Below are positions 52,966 through 64,000 of a stretch of DNA of 64,000 nt, one piece after another (the stretch's first letter is position 1; each line of letters opens with the position of its first letter). The translations under genes and the position numbers were made by a program. The stretch comes from Sphingomonas sp. PAMC 26605 (GTDB taxonomy: Bacteria > Pseudomonadota > Alphaproteobacteria > Sphingomonadales > Sphingomonadaceae), in the NCBI RefSeq assembly GCF_000241485.1, contig NZ_JH584241.1, positions 3,154,210 to 3,218,209 of the forward strand, given 5' to 3'. The notes below the pieces were generated by a model that saw only the letters and a program-made list of their open reading frames with translations, was not told where the DNA came from and made no database searches.

Positions 52966-54510
52966 TCAATCCGCCGCGATCGGTCCCTGCGGCGGCGATG
53001 CCTTGCGCGTCGCCCAGACGATCGCGGTCAGGCCGACGCACAACCAGGCCGAGATGCGGAACAGATCGGTCGAGGCGAGCAGGTACGCCTGCCCGACCAT
53101 CTGCCGCGTAATTGCGCCCGCCGCCTGTGTATCGCTCAGGCCAAGCCGCGCGAGGCCGCCGACGGCCGCCTGATAGGCGCCCCCCTGCCCGACCGCTTCG
53201 GACAATCGGCTCTGGTGGAGCGCCTCGCGACGGTCCCACATCGTTGTGATGATCGAGGCGGCGAAACTGCCCGCGGTGATCCGCGCGAAGTTCGATACGC
53301 CCGTCGCCGACGGCAGCTTCTCGGGCGGGATGCGATCGAGTGAAATCGTCAGCATCGACAGGAAGAAGGTCGCCATCGCGACGCCCTGGACGAGTAGCGG
53401 CAGCATCAGATCGTAAAAGCTGGCGTTCGTCGTGTAGCCCGAGCGCAAATAATAGGAATAGCCGAACGCCGCGAACGACACCGTCGCCAGCACGCGCGCA
53501 TCGACCTTGCCCGCGATCCGCGCGACGAACGGGGTGAGGATCACCGCGACCGCGCCCGAGGGCGCCGCGACCAGCCCCGCCCAGGTCGCGGTATAGCCCA
53601 TCTGCGTCTGCAGCCACAGCGGGAGCAGCAGCGTGTTGGCGAAGAACACCGCATAGCCGAGGCAGAAGGCAAGCGTCCCGATCGCGAAGTTGCGGTTCTT
53701 GAACTGGGTGAGGTTGACCGCCGGATTGGCGTCGGTCAGCTCCCAGATCAGCCACACGACGAAGCCGATCGCCGCGACGATCGTGGCGATGACGATCCGG
53801 TCCGACGAGAACCAATCGTCGTTCTTGCCGAGATCGAGCACAATCTGCAATGCGCCGACCCACATCACCAGCAGGATCAGCCCGACCCCGTCGATCGGCA
53901 GTTTGCGCGTCGGCGTGTCGCGCTTGCCGAGCATCCGCCAGCAGATCAGCCCGGTGAACAGCCCGAACGGCACATTGATCAGGAAGATCCAGCTCCAGTG
54001 GTAATTGTCCGAGATATAGCCGCCGAGGATCGGCCCCATGATCGGCGCGACGAGCGTCGTCATCGACCAGATCGCGAGCGCGGTACCGCGCTTGTGCGCC
54101 GGGAAGATCGCGATCAGCAGCGCCTGGCTGCCCGGGATCATCGGCCCCGAGACCGCGCCCTGCAGCACGCGGAACCCGATCAGCGACGGCAGGCTCCACG
54201 CGATCCCGCACAGGAACGAAGCGATCGTGAACAGCATCACCGACATGCAGAAGGTCTTGACCACGCCGAAGCGGCCCATCAGCCAGCCGGTCAGCGGGAC
54301 CGCGACGCCGTTGGCGACCGCGAAGGCGGTGACCACCCAGGTCGAATTGTCGCTCGACACGCCGAGATTGCCCGCGATCGTCGGCAGCGAGACGTTGGCG
54401 ATCGTCGTGTCGAGCACCTGCATGAAGGTGCCCATCGCCAGCGCGAACGCGGTCAGCGCGAGCGGAAGGCCGGTGAGCGGCGCGGGCCCGGCGGCGGCTG
54501 GGGCCGACAT
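52966..54510 (-). CDS. DHA2-family MFS multidrug exporter (EmrB-like, efflux operon 2)
   Basis: A 514-residue, 14-helix MFS pump with the DHA2 hallmark QVLDTTIANVSLPTIAG and the NYHWSWIFLINVPFG segment in helix 5. It is the last gene of the minus-strand operon marR-nodT-hlyD-mfs. The start at 54510 was chosen because it directly precedes helix 1 after a short Ala/Pro-rich leader; the frame remains open upstream, but without family resemblance. Works with the preceding HlyD and NodT proteins; substrate unknown. Confidence 0.92.
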   Translation of the reverse strand: MSAPAAAGPAPLTGLPLALTAFALAMGTFMQVLDTTIANVSLPTIAGNLGVSSDNSTWVVTAFAVANGVAVPLTGWLMGRFGVVKTFCMSVMLFTIASFLCGIAWSLPSLIGFRVLQGAVSGPMIPGSQALLIAIFPAHKRGTALAIWSMTTLVAPIMGPILGGYISDNYHWSWIFLINVPFGLFTGLICWRMLGKRDTPTRKLPIDGVGLILLVMWVGALQIVLDLGKNDDWFSSDRIVIATIVAAIGFVVWLIWELTDANPAVNLTQFKNRNFAIGTLAFCLGYAVFFANTLLLPLWLQTQMGYTATWAGLVAAPSGAVAVILTPFVARIAGKVDARVLATVSFAAFGYSYYLRSGYTTNASFYDLMLPLLVQGVAMATFFLSMLTISLDRIPPEKLPSATGVSNFARITAGSFAASIITTMWDRREALHQSRLSEAVGQGGAYQAAVGGLARLGLSDTQAAGAITRQMVGQAYLLASTDLFRISAWLCVGLTAIVWATRKASPPQGPIAAD

Positions 54511-54553
54511 CAGGCCAGCGCGATCATGGAGGCCAAGGCCATGGTCCGCGCCA

Positions 54554-55783
54554 TCACCGGTTAGCCGCGATGATCTGCTGGATCTTCGCTTCGACCTGCG
54601 ACCCGCCGGCATCGCTCGCGATGCCCTTATAGGCGGCGGTCGCGGGGGCGCCGACCATCGTCCCCGATTGATCAGCAGTATCGACCACGGTCGCGACCGA
54701 CAGCCCGACCCGCAACGGGTTGCGCCGCAATTCGCGAGGGTCGAGCGCGATGCGCACCGGCACGCGCTGCGTGATCTTGATCCAGTTGCCGCTCGCATTC
54801 TGCGGCGGCAGCAGCGCAAAGGCGTTGCCACTCCCCGCGCCGAGCCCGACGACCTTGCCGTGGAACACCAGGCTCTTGCCATACATGTCGGCGGTCACCG
54901 TCGCGGGCTGGCCGACGCGCAGATCGCGCAGCTGGGTCTCGCGGAAATTGGCATCGACCCAGACGCGGTCGAGCGGCACGACCGCCATCAGCGGCATACC
55001 GGCTGCGACCTGCTGGCCGAGCTGGACGGTGCGCTGCGCGACCACGCCGTCGATCGGCGCGATGACATGCATGTGGCTGCGCATGATCGCGGCCTTGCGA
55101 TAGGCGGCGATCGCCGCGAGCACCGCCGGGTTGTTCGACACCGTCGTGCCCGCGACACCGTTGCGCGACTGCGCCTGCTGGCTGCGCGCAAGCGCGAGCG
55201 TCGCGGCGGCGACCTTGACCTGATCGGCCGCGTGGCTGAGCTCCTCGCCCGAGATCGCCCCCTGCGCGGCGGCGCCGCGACGGCGCGCGAGATCGTTCTG
55301 CGCGCGCGCCAGTTCGGCTTGCGCTTGCACCACTGCGGCGCCGGTTTCCCCGAGCTTGGAGAAATCCGATCGCGTCGCGCGAACCGCACGCGCGAGTTCG
55401 GCTTCGGCCGAGGCCAGCCCGACATCGGCGGTCGCGGCGTCGAGATCGATCAGCGGCTGCCCGGTCTTCACCGTCTGGGTATTGTCGGCGTGGATCGCCA
55501 GCACCGTGCCCGCATCGCGCGCGGTGATCGAGACGACGTCGCCCGCGACATAGGCGTCGTCGGTTTCCTGCTCTGGCTTGGCGAGCAGGAAATGCATCAC
55601 CCCCCAGACGATCGCCGCCAGTACCACCAGCACCGCGACGATCGTCAGCCCGCGGCGTCGCGCCTTCGGGTTGCCGGCGGGCGACCGCGCAGGGGTCGGT
55701 GCCGGATCCGGCGCGGGCTGCGGGGCCGCGGCTTCGGGTGTCGCCGCAACCTTTGGCGCGACGGGGGTAAGCGTGTCGGTCAT
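54554..55783 (-). CDS. HlyD/EmrA-family membrane fusion protein (efflux operon 2)
   Basis: A 409-residue adaptor with a Pro/Ala-rich cytoplasmic leader, one membrane helix (about 45-65), lipoyl half-motifs (ETDDAYVAGDVVSITARDAGTV), a long helical hairpin (about 115-245) and barrel domains (VWVDANFRETQLRDLRVGQPA). It overlaps the NodT gene by 4 bases. Bridges the EmrB-like pump and the outer-membrane channel. Confidence 0.92.
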   Translation of the reverse strand: MTDTLTPVAPKVAATPEAAAPQPAPDPAPTPARSPAGNPKARRRGLTIVAVLVVLAAIVWGVMHFLLAKPEQETDDAYVAGDVVSITARDAGTVLAIHADNTQTVKTGQPLIDLDAATADVGLASAEAELARAVRATRSDFSKLGETGAAVVQAQAELARAQNDLARRRGAAAQGAISGEELSHAADQVKVAAATLALARSQQAQSRNGVAGTTVSNNPAVLAAIAAYRKAAIMRSHMHVIAPIDGVVAQRTVQLGQQVAAGMPLMAVVPLDRVWVDANFRETQLRDLRVGQPATVTADMYGKSLVFHGKVVGLGAGSGNAFALLPPQNASGNWIKITQRVPVRIALDPRELRRNPLRVGLSVATVVDTADQSGTMVGAPATAAYKGIASDAGGSQVEAKIQQIIAANR

Positions 55784-57207
55784 TGGGTCGAGCCCTGTAC
55801 AGCAACGGGAGAAGGAGCGGTGAAGCCGCCGCCGAGCGCGAGCACCAGCGCCACGCGCTGGAGCGCAGCGTCGGCGGCGAGATCGGCAGCGGCGGTCTGT
55901 GCGTCGAGCACGCGGATATCGTTGTCGACCAGACCGAGCTTGCTATCGAGCCCGCTCGACACGCGGATCGCGTTGAGCCGCCCCGTCTCGGCAAAGCCGC
56001 GGACGATTTCCCCCTGGCGCGCGCGATCGGCCTGGAGGCTGCCGATCCGAGCGATCGCATCGGCCGCTTCGCGCACCGCGCCGATCACGCGTGCGTTGTA
56101 ATCCGCGGTCGCCAGATCGAGCGCGGCGGTCGCCCCGGCGAGATCAGCCTTGAGCCGGCCATTGTCGAAGATCGGCAGATGCACCGCGGGCCCGACCCCG
56201 GCCGTCCCGGCGTCGAGCGAGAACAGGTTGCCGAGCCCGATCGCCTGGAACCCGCCCAGCGCGGCGAGATTGACGTTGGGGTAGAACGCCTTGCGCGCCA
56301 CCTGCCGCCCCGCCGCCGCCGCGGCGATCCGCGCCTGCGCGGCGGCGATATCGGCGCGCCGCGCGATCAGGTCGGCGGGCACTGCGCGCGGTAATGGCAA
56401 GGCCGCATCAAGCGTCAGCGCGCTCGCGTGAATGCCAGCGGCGTAATCGCCCCCACGACCGGCGAGCGCGGCGAGCGCATTCTTCGCCAGCACCTGCGCC
56501 GCCTCGGCGCGGAGCAGCGCCTGCTGCGCCTGCGCAACGAGCGTTATCGCGCCTTGCGCGTCGAGCGCGCTGGCGAGCTTGTTGCGGATCCGGACGTTGA
56601 CCAGCCGCAGCGAATCCTGCCGCGTCGCGATCGTCCGCCGCGCGATCGCCGCCTGCGTCTCGGCGCGCGACAGGTTGATATAGGTCTGGACGACCGAGCC
56701 TGCCAAAGCGAGCCGCGCCGCGGCGACATCGAGCCCGGCCGCCTGCGTCGATGCGCGCGCGCCGTCGATCGCGGCCTTCTGACGCCCGAACAGATCGAGG
56801 TTCCAGTTCAGGCTGAGCTGCGTCGTCCCGACCGCGCGCACCGTCCCGGCATAAGGCGGGGGGATCGTGTAGATCCCGCTCAACCGCGCGACCTGCTCCT
56901 GCGAGTCGAGGGCGAGGTCGGGACCATTGTTCGCCCGCTGGGTCGATAGCAACGCGTCCGCCTGGCGCACGCGCGCGAGCGCCGCGTCGAGGCTGGGGTT
57001 GCCCGCGACCGCGTCGATGACCAGCCGATCGAGCTGCGGATCGCCGAAGCTGCGCCACCAGTCGGTCGCGATCACCGGCGCCGCGCTATCCGACAGCCCC
57101 AAAGCGGCGACCGGCACCGGCGCTAGCATCGGCTTGGACGCCGGGATCGCGCAGCCGGCCAGCAGCGCCGCCATGCCGACGATCGTCGCGTGACGCGCGC
57201 GTGTCAT
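55780..57207 (-). CDS. NodT-family outer-membrane efflux lipoprotein (efflux operon 2)
   Basis: A 475-residue TolC-like channel with lipobox LLAGC near residue 19 and two OEP repeats (WNLDLFGRQKAAIDGARAST, then DLIARRADIAAAQARIAAA). It overlaps marR upstream and hlyD downstream by 4 bases each, so the operon is translationally coupled. Provides the exit duct of the second tripartite pump. Confidence 0.92.
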   Translation of the reverse strand: MTRARHATIVGMAALLAGCAIPASKPMLAPVPVAALGLSDSAAPVIATDWWRSFGDPQLDRLVIDAVAGNPSLDAALARVRQADALLSTQRANNGPDLALDSQEQVARLSGIYTIPPPYAGTVRAVGTTQLSLNWNLDLFGRQKAAIDGARASTQAAGLDVAAARLALAGSVVQTYINLSRAETQAAIARRTIATRQDSLRLVNVRIRNKLASALDAQGAITLVAQAQQALLRAEAAQVLAKNALAALAGRGGDYAAGIHASALTLDAALPLPRAVPADLIARRADIAAAQARIAAAAAGRQVARKAFYPNVNLAALGGFQAIGLGNLFSLDAGTAGVGPAVHLPIFDNGRLKADLAGATAALDLATADYNARVIGAVREAADAIARIGSLQADRARQGEIVRGFAETGRLNAIRVSSGLDSKLGLVDNDIRVLDAQTAAADLAADAALQRVALVLALGGGFTAPSPVAVQGSTQ

Positions 57208-57686
57208 CGACTTACGCCTTCGCTGGTCTTGGTCAGCAAGGTGTCGCGCAGCTTCTGCATCATCGCGATCATCCTCTCGACTTCACCCTCGTCCCAATCG
57301 GCCAACCAAGCATTCCAGCAATTGATCACGCGCAGGCGCACGCGAAGCTCGAGCGCCGCGCCCTGTTCGGTGAGCGCGAGCTTCACCGCCCGACGATCCT
57401 CGGTGCAGCGTTCCCGCGTGATCCAGCCATTCGCCTCGAGCGAATCGACCAGACGGGTCATCGCGCCCTTGTCGTGCGCCATGTCCCGGGCGAGCTCGGC
57501 GCTGGTCGCCCCGCGACGAAACGAGAGCTGCGCCAGCGCCGACCATTGCGGGCCGGTCAGACCCTCGCTGGCGTAGACCGGCTCTAGCGCAAGCGAGCCG
57601 ATCTGATGCACGCGGCGGGCGAGATAGCCGAGCGAGCAATCCGGCTCGAAATATTGGGGGGTATAGACAACCATAAAGGTTGCCAT
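57204..57686 (-). CDS. MarR-family transcriptional regulator of efflux operon 2
   Basis: A 160-residue MarR protein: helix 1 YLARRVHQIGSLALEPVYA, winged helix LTGPQWSALAQLSFRRGATSAELARDMAHDKGAMTRLVDSLEANGWITRERCTEDRRAVKLALTEQG (shown as one region of residues about 44-110). First gene of the efflux operon, overlapping nodT by 4 bases, so it very likely represses this operon and responds to a pump substrate. The start ATG at 57686 lies inside a palindrome; an ATG four codons later is an alternative. Confidence 0.9.
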   Translation of the reverse strand: MATFMVVYTPQYFEPDCSLGYLARRVHQIGSLALEPVYASEGLTGPQWSALAQLSFRRGATSAELARDMAHDKGAMTRLVDSLEANGWITRERCTEDRRAVKLALTEQGAALELRVRLRVINCWNAWLADWDEGEVERMIAMMQKLRDTLLTKTSEGVSR

Positions 57687-57699
57687 GGCAACAATTGCC
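57680..57699. promoter_or_regulatory. Probable MarR operator: overlapping TTGCC/GGCAA palindromes
   Basis: Two overlapping perfect inverted repeats: TTGCC-AT-GGCAA at 57680-57691 and GGCAA-CAA-TTGCC at 57687-57699. They cover the marR start codon and the region just upstream. Such paired half-sites are typical of MarR operators, and position fits autorepression. Divergent MFS gene 57804 may share it. Inference. Confidence 0.5.
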
Positions 57700-57803
57700 T
57701 CGGCAGTCAATGGATTCGCCCAGGTGACGGAATTTTGAATCGGCCCGGCGGCCGCCGACGTCCATGCCTTCGACAAGCGCCGCAGAGGTGCCTAAGAAGC
57801 GCC

Positions 57804-60264
<2,461 letters not shown>

Positions 60265-60348
60265 AACCGCGCGGAACCTCCGGCAGCGACTTGCGCTTGA
60301 TCAGCCGCGCGGGCACAGCGCCCGTTTCCCCGATTTGGAGCATTCCGC

Positions 60349-60621
60349 ATGGCCGCCGACAAGATGGATATTCTGCACTCGAGCCTGCTCGACAATGACG
60401 ACGAGCGCGTCGTCGAGTTCATGGGCGAAGTCGATGGCGAGGAGTATCAGTTCGCGGTGCAATATGCCGTGCTCGAAGCACTGAGCGGCGACGCCCCCGA
60501 GGACGACGCGATCGAGCAGTTCAACCGCTTCGAGGATTCGATCGCCGAGGCCGGCCTTGTCGCGCTGGCGCGCAACAGCGACCAGGCGATGATCGTGATC
60601 AGCGAGAACGATCTCGAATAG
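60349..60621 (+). CDS. Small acidic DUF1488-like protein
   Basis: A 90-residue, strongly acidic soluble protein. The pattern VVEFMGEVDGEEYQFAVQYAVLEALSG, then IAEAGLVALARNSD and a final VISENDLE, loosely resembles the DUF1488 family; this call is tentative. No signal peptide or cysteines. It may be co-transcribed with mreB, and a strong hairpin follows its stop codon. Confidence 0.7.
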   Translation: MAADKMDILHSSLLDNDDERVVEFMGEVDGEEYQFAVQYAVLEALSGDAPEDDAIEQFNRFEDSIAEAGLVALARNSDQAMIVISENDLE

Positions 60622-60627
60622 GCCGGA

Positions 60628-60657
60628 GCGCCATGCCGGGTTCGTCCGGCATGGCGC
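60628..60657 (+). terminator. 12-bp perfect hairpin after the small acidic gene
   Basis: Arms at 60628-60639 and 60646-60657 match exactly around GTTCGT, 6 bases after the stop codon at 60621. It likely terminates the mreB-small gene transcript. The following bases are only weakly T-rich. Confidence 0.6.
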
Positions 60658-60731
60658 CCGCTATTGTAGCTGGCTTGCAGGAAGTGTCTTAGCTTCGTAA
60701 ACCACGGGCTTCCTCGTGGAGTCACCGTCCG

Positions 60732-63038
60732 ATGCGCGCTCGCCTGCTCTTGTCCACCGCAGCTTGGCTGCTCGCCCTCTCCGCGACGGCACACGCCGAA
60801 ACCCCTATCGCCCCAGACCCGGCGGCGCCCAAGGGCAAGCTCCCCGACACCGCGCGCCCGACCGCCTATCGCCTGTCGTTCATCATCGATCCCGATCAGC
60901 CGCGTTTCAGCGGCCAGGACGAGATCGACATCACGGTCAAGGCGCCGATATCGGTGCTCTATCTCCACGGTCGTGACCTCAACGTCGCGCTCGTTACCGC
61001 CAAGGTCGGCGGCAAGGTCATCGCGGCGCGCTATACCCAGGTCGACAAGACCGGCGTCGTCCGTCTCGATTTCGCCTCGCCCTTGCCCGCCGGGGCCGCG
61101 ACGCTGAGCTTCGTTTATGATGGCGCGTTCGGTGATGGCGCCTCGGGGCTCTACCGCGTCAAGGTCGCCGACAAATGGTATAGCTGGACGCAGTTCGAGT
61201 CGATCGACGCGCGCGCCGCGTTCCCGAGTTTCGACGAGCCCGGTTTCAAGACGCCGTTCACGCTGCGCGTCATCACCAAGGTCGGTGATCGCGTTACAGG
61301 CAATGCCCCCGAGACCGAGGTCCGGCCGCTGAAAGTCGATCCCCAGTCCGGCGCGGCAAAATTCCTGCGTGCGTCGGGCAAGCCCGTCCCGGCGGCGATG
61401 GACGAGCATATCTTCGCCCCTACCCGCCCGCTGCCGACCTATCTTGTCGCGATCCATACCGGTCCGTTCGTCCGCGTCGAGGGCACCGTCGCGCCCGACG
61501 CGGAGCGGAGCACCCCGCTTCCGCTCGGCGCGGTTGCGACGCAGGCGCAGAAGGACAAGATGGGCTATGTCATGGCCGAGAGCCCGCGCATCGTGCAACT
61601 GCTCGAAAAGTATTTCGGCGAGCCCTTCCCCTTCCCCAAGCTCGACCAGATCGGCTCGCCGATCATGCCCGGCGCTATGGAGAATGCCGGCGCCGACACC
61701 TATGGCGATGGCATCATCTACCTTCCGCCCAATGCCTCGACCGGCAACAAGCAGGAATTCGGGATGGTCGTCGCGCACGAGCTCGCGCACCAATGGTTCG
61801 GCGATCTCGTCACGCCCGCCTGGTGGGACGATATCTGGCTCAACGAGAGCTTCGCCAACTGGATGGGCTATCGCATCGGCAACGAATGGCGGCCCGAACT
61901 CAACATCGGCGTCGGCGGGCTCGCCGAGGGCTTCTCGGCGATGAACACCGATGCGCTCGAGGTCGGCCGCCCGATCCACCAGGCGATCGCGACCAATAAC
62001 GACATCGATAGCGCGTTCGATTCGATCACGTACGGCAAGGGCGGCCAGGTGATCGCGATGATCGCGGCCTATCTCGGCGACGAGAAGTTCCGCGACGGCG
62101 TGCGGCTCCATCTCAAGCGCCACGCTTATGGCAATGCCACGTCGGAGCAATTCTTCCAGAGCCTCGCCGACAGCGCGAAGGACCCGCGCGTCCTCGCCGC
62201 GCTGAAGAGCTTCGTCGATCAGCCGGGGGTGCCCGTGGTCGATCTCACGCGCAACGGTACGCAGTTGACCGCGGCACAATCGCGCTATGCGTTTCTCGGA
62301 TCGGCCCCGCGCGCCGAACAATGGACGCTTCCCTTCTGCTACCGCCCGATCGACGGCGCGCGCGTCTGCACGCTGATCGACCGGCCGAGCGTGACCTTCG
62401 CAGCACCGGTCGGCGCGTTCGTGCCCAATGCCGGCGGCACGGGCTATTATCGCTTCAACCTCGCGCCCGCCGACTGGCAGGCGCTGATCGCGCGATCGGC
62501 GGTCCTCACATCGGGCGAAGCACTGGCCGTGCAGGACAGCCTGTGGGCGGCGTTCCGTGCGGGCAAGGTGCCCGCCGGATTGTTGGTGACGGCGGCGAAG
62601 GCGATGGCCGCCAATCCCGATTCGAACGCCGCCGTCAGCGGCGGGGGACGCCTGTCCGGCTTGCACGACCGCGGGCTGATCGGCGATGCGCAGCTCCCCG
62701 CGTATCGCCGGCTGATCGGATCGCTCTACGCGCCGATGCTCGCCAGGATGGGCTTCGATCCAACCGCCGGCGCGCATGCCGGCGACACGCCCGATCGCCA
62801 GAAGCTGCGCCAATCGCTGGTGTCGCTCGTCGCCGAAGAGGCTGCGGACCGGACGATCGATGACCGCCTCGTCGCCGCGGCGACGCGCTATATCGGCGGG
62901 AGCCGCAGGCGCTCGACCCGGCGTATCTCGGTGCGGGCTTTTCCGCCTATGCCAGGCATGGCGGCCTGTCCGCCGCGCGCAAACTGGTCGAACTCGGCTT
63001 GTCGAGCGAGGATTCCGACGTCCGCGCATCGGCGCTAG
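60732..63038 (+). CDS. M1-family metallopeptidase (aminopeptidase N), frameshifted near the C-terminus
   Basis: A secreted zinc aminopeptidase: signal peptide (residues 1-22, ending SATAHA), GAMEN exopeptidase motif (MPGAMENAGAD), zinc site HELAHQW with His349 and His353 and the third ligand Glu in NESFANW. The frame is normal up to RYIGG at about 62900. The last 46 residues then become Arg/Ser-rich and unrelated. In the next frame the true C-terminus continues from 62900 to 63433. One missing G in the GGG at 62898-62900 explains this; the joined protein would be 900 residues, normal for the family. Confidence 0.88.
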   Translation: MRARLLLSTAAWLLALSATAHAETPIAPDPAAPKGKLPDTARPTAYRLSFIIDPDQPRFSGQDEIDITVKAPISVLYLHGRDLNVALVTAKVGGKVIAARYTQVDKTGVVRLDFASPLPAGAATLSFVYDGAFGDGASGLYRVKVADKWYSWTQFESIDARAAFPSFDEPGFKTPFTLRVITKVGDRVTGNAPETEVRPLKVDPQSGAAKFLRASGKPVPAAMDEHIFAPTRPLPTYLVAIHTGPFVRVEGTVAPDAERSTPLPLGAVATQAQKDKMGYVMAESPRIVQLLEKYFGEPFPFPKLDQIGSPIMPGAMENAGADTYGDGIIYLPPNASTGNKQEFGMVVAHELAHQWFGDLVTPAWWDDIWLNESFANWMGYRIGNEWRPELNIGVGGLAEGFSAMNTDALEVGRPIHQAIATNNDIDSAFDSITYGKGGQVIAMIAAYLGDEKFRDGVRLHLKRHAYGNATSEQFFQSLADSAKDPRVLAALKSFVDQPGVPVVDLTRNGTQLTAAQSRYAFLGSAPRAEQWTLPFCYRPIDGARVCTLIDRPSVTFAAPVGAFVPNAGGTGYYRFNLAPADWQALIARSAVLTSGEALAVQDSLWAAFRAGKVPAGLLVTAAKAMAANPDSNAAVSGGGRLSGLHDRGLIGDAQLPAYRRLIGSLYAPMLARMGFDPTAGAHAGDTPDRQKLRQSLVSLVAEEAADRTIDDRLVAAATRYIGGSRRRSTRRISVRAFPPMPGMAACPPRANWSNSACRARIPTSAHRR

Positions 63039-63433
63039 CGGCGGCGGGATCGACCGGGCAGCGCGACGTGCAGGACTATCTGCTGGCGCTCAAAGATCCG
63101 CGGCTGCGCGGCTTCGACCGGTTGATGGTGATCCAGTCGCTCACCGGTACACCGGGAACGGTCGAGAGCGCGGGTGACTGGCTGCTCGCCCATTACGATG
63201 AGCTGCGCGCCGGCGGAAATGGCGTATTCATCACCAGCCGCCTGCCGGGCGCACTCGGCGCGCAATGCGGGGTCGATCGTGCCGCGAAGATCGAGAGCGT
63301 CCTCGGTCCCAAGGTCCGCGCCGCGGGTGCGGGCGTGCTCGATTTCGAGCGCGTGGTCGAATCGATCCGCCACTGCGGCGCCCTCCGAGACGCCAAGGCG
63401 GACGAGATCGCCGCGGCGATCGCGGCCAGCTGA
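62900..63433 (+). pseudogene. Out-of-frame C-terminal part of the M1 aminopeptidase
   Basis: Read from 62900 (GAG) this frame gives EPQALDPAYLGAGFSAYARH and then the helical-repeat C-terminal domain of M1 enzymes (VRASALAAAGST, LKDPRLRGFDRLMVIQSL, VVESIRHC). It has no start of its own in the right place and continues the preceding ORF after a single-base loss. It is either a sequencing or assembly indel or a real recent pseudogene mutation. Confidence 0.8.
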
Positions 63434-63440
63434 TACGAAA

Positions 63441-63470
63441 ACGCTTCCCCGGCATTGGCCGGGGAAGCGT
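63441..63470. terminator. 13-bp bidirectional terminator hairpin
   Basis: Arms at 63441-63453 and 63458-63470 are exact complements around ATTG. On the minus strand the stem is followed by TTTT, a good intrinsic terminator for the MFS gene; on the plus strand it follows the aminopeptidase stop by 7 bases. Serves the convergent pair. Confidence 0.75.
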
Positions 63471-63508
63471 CTCGAGGCTTGTAGAATGTCGATGCCGGAA
63501 CGAGCCGA

Positions 63509-64000
63509 TCAGGTGCGGCTCGCGAGCTCCTTGTTGAGCCACAGCGCCAGCAGCGTGGCCAAGGCACCCGACAGCAGATACGCGCCGCCCGCGACGAGCC
63601 CGAAGTGCGACGACAGATACAGCGCGACGAGCGGCGCGAAGCCCGCGCCGACCAGCCAGGCGATGTCCGACGTCAGCGCCGCGCCGGTATAGCGCGATTC
63701 GCCCGCGAATTCCGAAGCGACCACGCCCGACGACTGGCCGAAAGAAATACCAAGCAACGCGAAGCCGAGCACCATGAAGATGACTTCGCCGAGTTCGCCC
63801 GCGCCGAGCAGCTGCGGCGCGAAGCCCGAGAACACCGCGATCGCCGCGGCCGAAGCGCCCAGCAGCGTACGCCGCCCGACCCGGTCCGCGAGATAGCCCG
63901 AAGCGACAATCGCGACGACGCCGATCGCCGCGCCGACGACTTCGATCGCGAGGAAGCGCTCCGGATTGCTGCGAGTGTAGAGGAACACCCACGACAGCGG
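63509..64000 (-). CDS. MFS transporter (MHS-type), 3' part only
   Basis: The frame stays open to the window edge, so only the C-terminal 163 residues are seen. They contain about four to five membrane helices and the internal motif-A loop GYLADRVGRRTLLG that opens the second half of MHS-family MFS proteins. The end has WLNKELASR. Substrate unknown. No start is visible; it lies beyond 64000. Confidence 0.85.
   Translation of the reverse strand, partial: PLSWVFLYTRSNPERFLAIEVVGAAIGVVAIVASGYLADRVGRRTLLGASAAAIAVFSGFAPQLLGAGELGEVIFMVLGFALLGISFGQSSGVVASEFAGESRYTGAALTSDIAWLVGAGFAPLVALYLSSHFGLVAGGAYLLSGALATLLALWLNKELASRT

Overview
The window looks like chromosomal DNA of a high-GC alphaproteobacterium, most likely a sphingomonad. 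This is inferred from gene content: HWE-family histidine kinases, fused bacteriophytochromes, NodT-type efflux outer-membrane proteins, RcnB-like and DUF4142 periplasmic proteins, an OprB-like porin and many small secreted proteins. I see no rRNA, tRNA, CRISPR array, transposase or phage gene. Coding density is very high, and many neighbouring genes overlap by 4 bases (ATGA/GTGA). The rightmost gene runs off the window.

Layout. 1-9.6 kb: housekeeping and envelope genes (M28 peptidase, RcnB-like protein, free-methionine-sulfoxide reductase, ArfB ribosome rescue factor, a tesA/ybbA/ybbP-type lysophospholipase and ABC cluster, a monooxygenase, an alpha/beta hydrolase, small proteins). 9.6-12.6 kb: a minus-strand operon of DCC protein, DUF427, ABC1 kinase and exonuclease III. 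12.8-18.3 kb: a secreted SDR, a DUF4142 protein, bacteriophytochrome 1 and an outer-membrane transporter-like protein. 18.3-33.9 kb: a block that reads as a low-oxygen or energy-stress module: PAS hybrid kinase, Mg P-type ATPase, phosphoketolase plus acetate kinase, two flavodoxin-like NAD(P)H oxidoreductases, a tandem universal stress protein, CydDC and a FixJ-type regulator. 33.9-37.9 kb: a GT39-like membrane glycosyltransferase divergent from a large secreted protein of unknown function. 38-42.2 kb: a HlyD/DHA2-MFS/NodT tripartite efflux operon. 42.3-47.4 kb: a Gly-rich secreted protein and an OprB-type porin with an anion ABC transporter. 47.8-50.9 kb: bacteriophytochrome 2 with heme oxygenase. 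51-57.7 kb: 3-methyladenine glycosylase, an MFS exporter, and a second tripartite efflux operon led by a MarR regulator. 57.8-64 kb: an MHS transporter, a solitary MreB, an acidic small protein, an M1 aminopeptidase and a partial MFS gene.

How the genes work together. BphO would make biliverdin for the two 859-residue phytochrome kinases, which look like paralogs with colinear domains. Xfp and AckA form a phosphoketolase-acetate bypass that yields ATP. CydDC exports thiols needed for cytochrome bd assembly and redox balance, and the FixJ-type regulator is a candidate controller of this block. The two efflux operons are complete tripartite pumps. Two genes, the duplicated anion ABC permease and the M1 aminopeptidase, are each broken by what looks like one missing base in a G/C run. 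Either the assembly has indel errors or these are recent pseudogenes.
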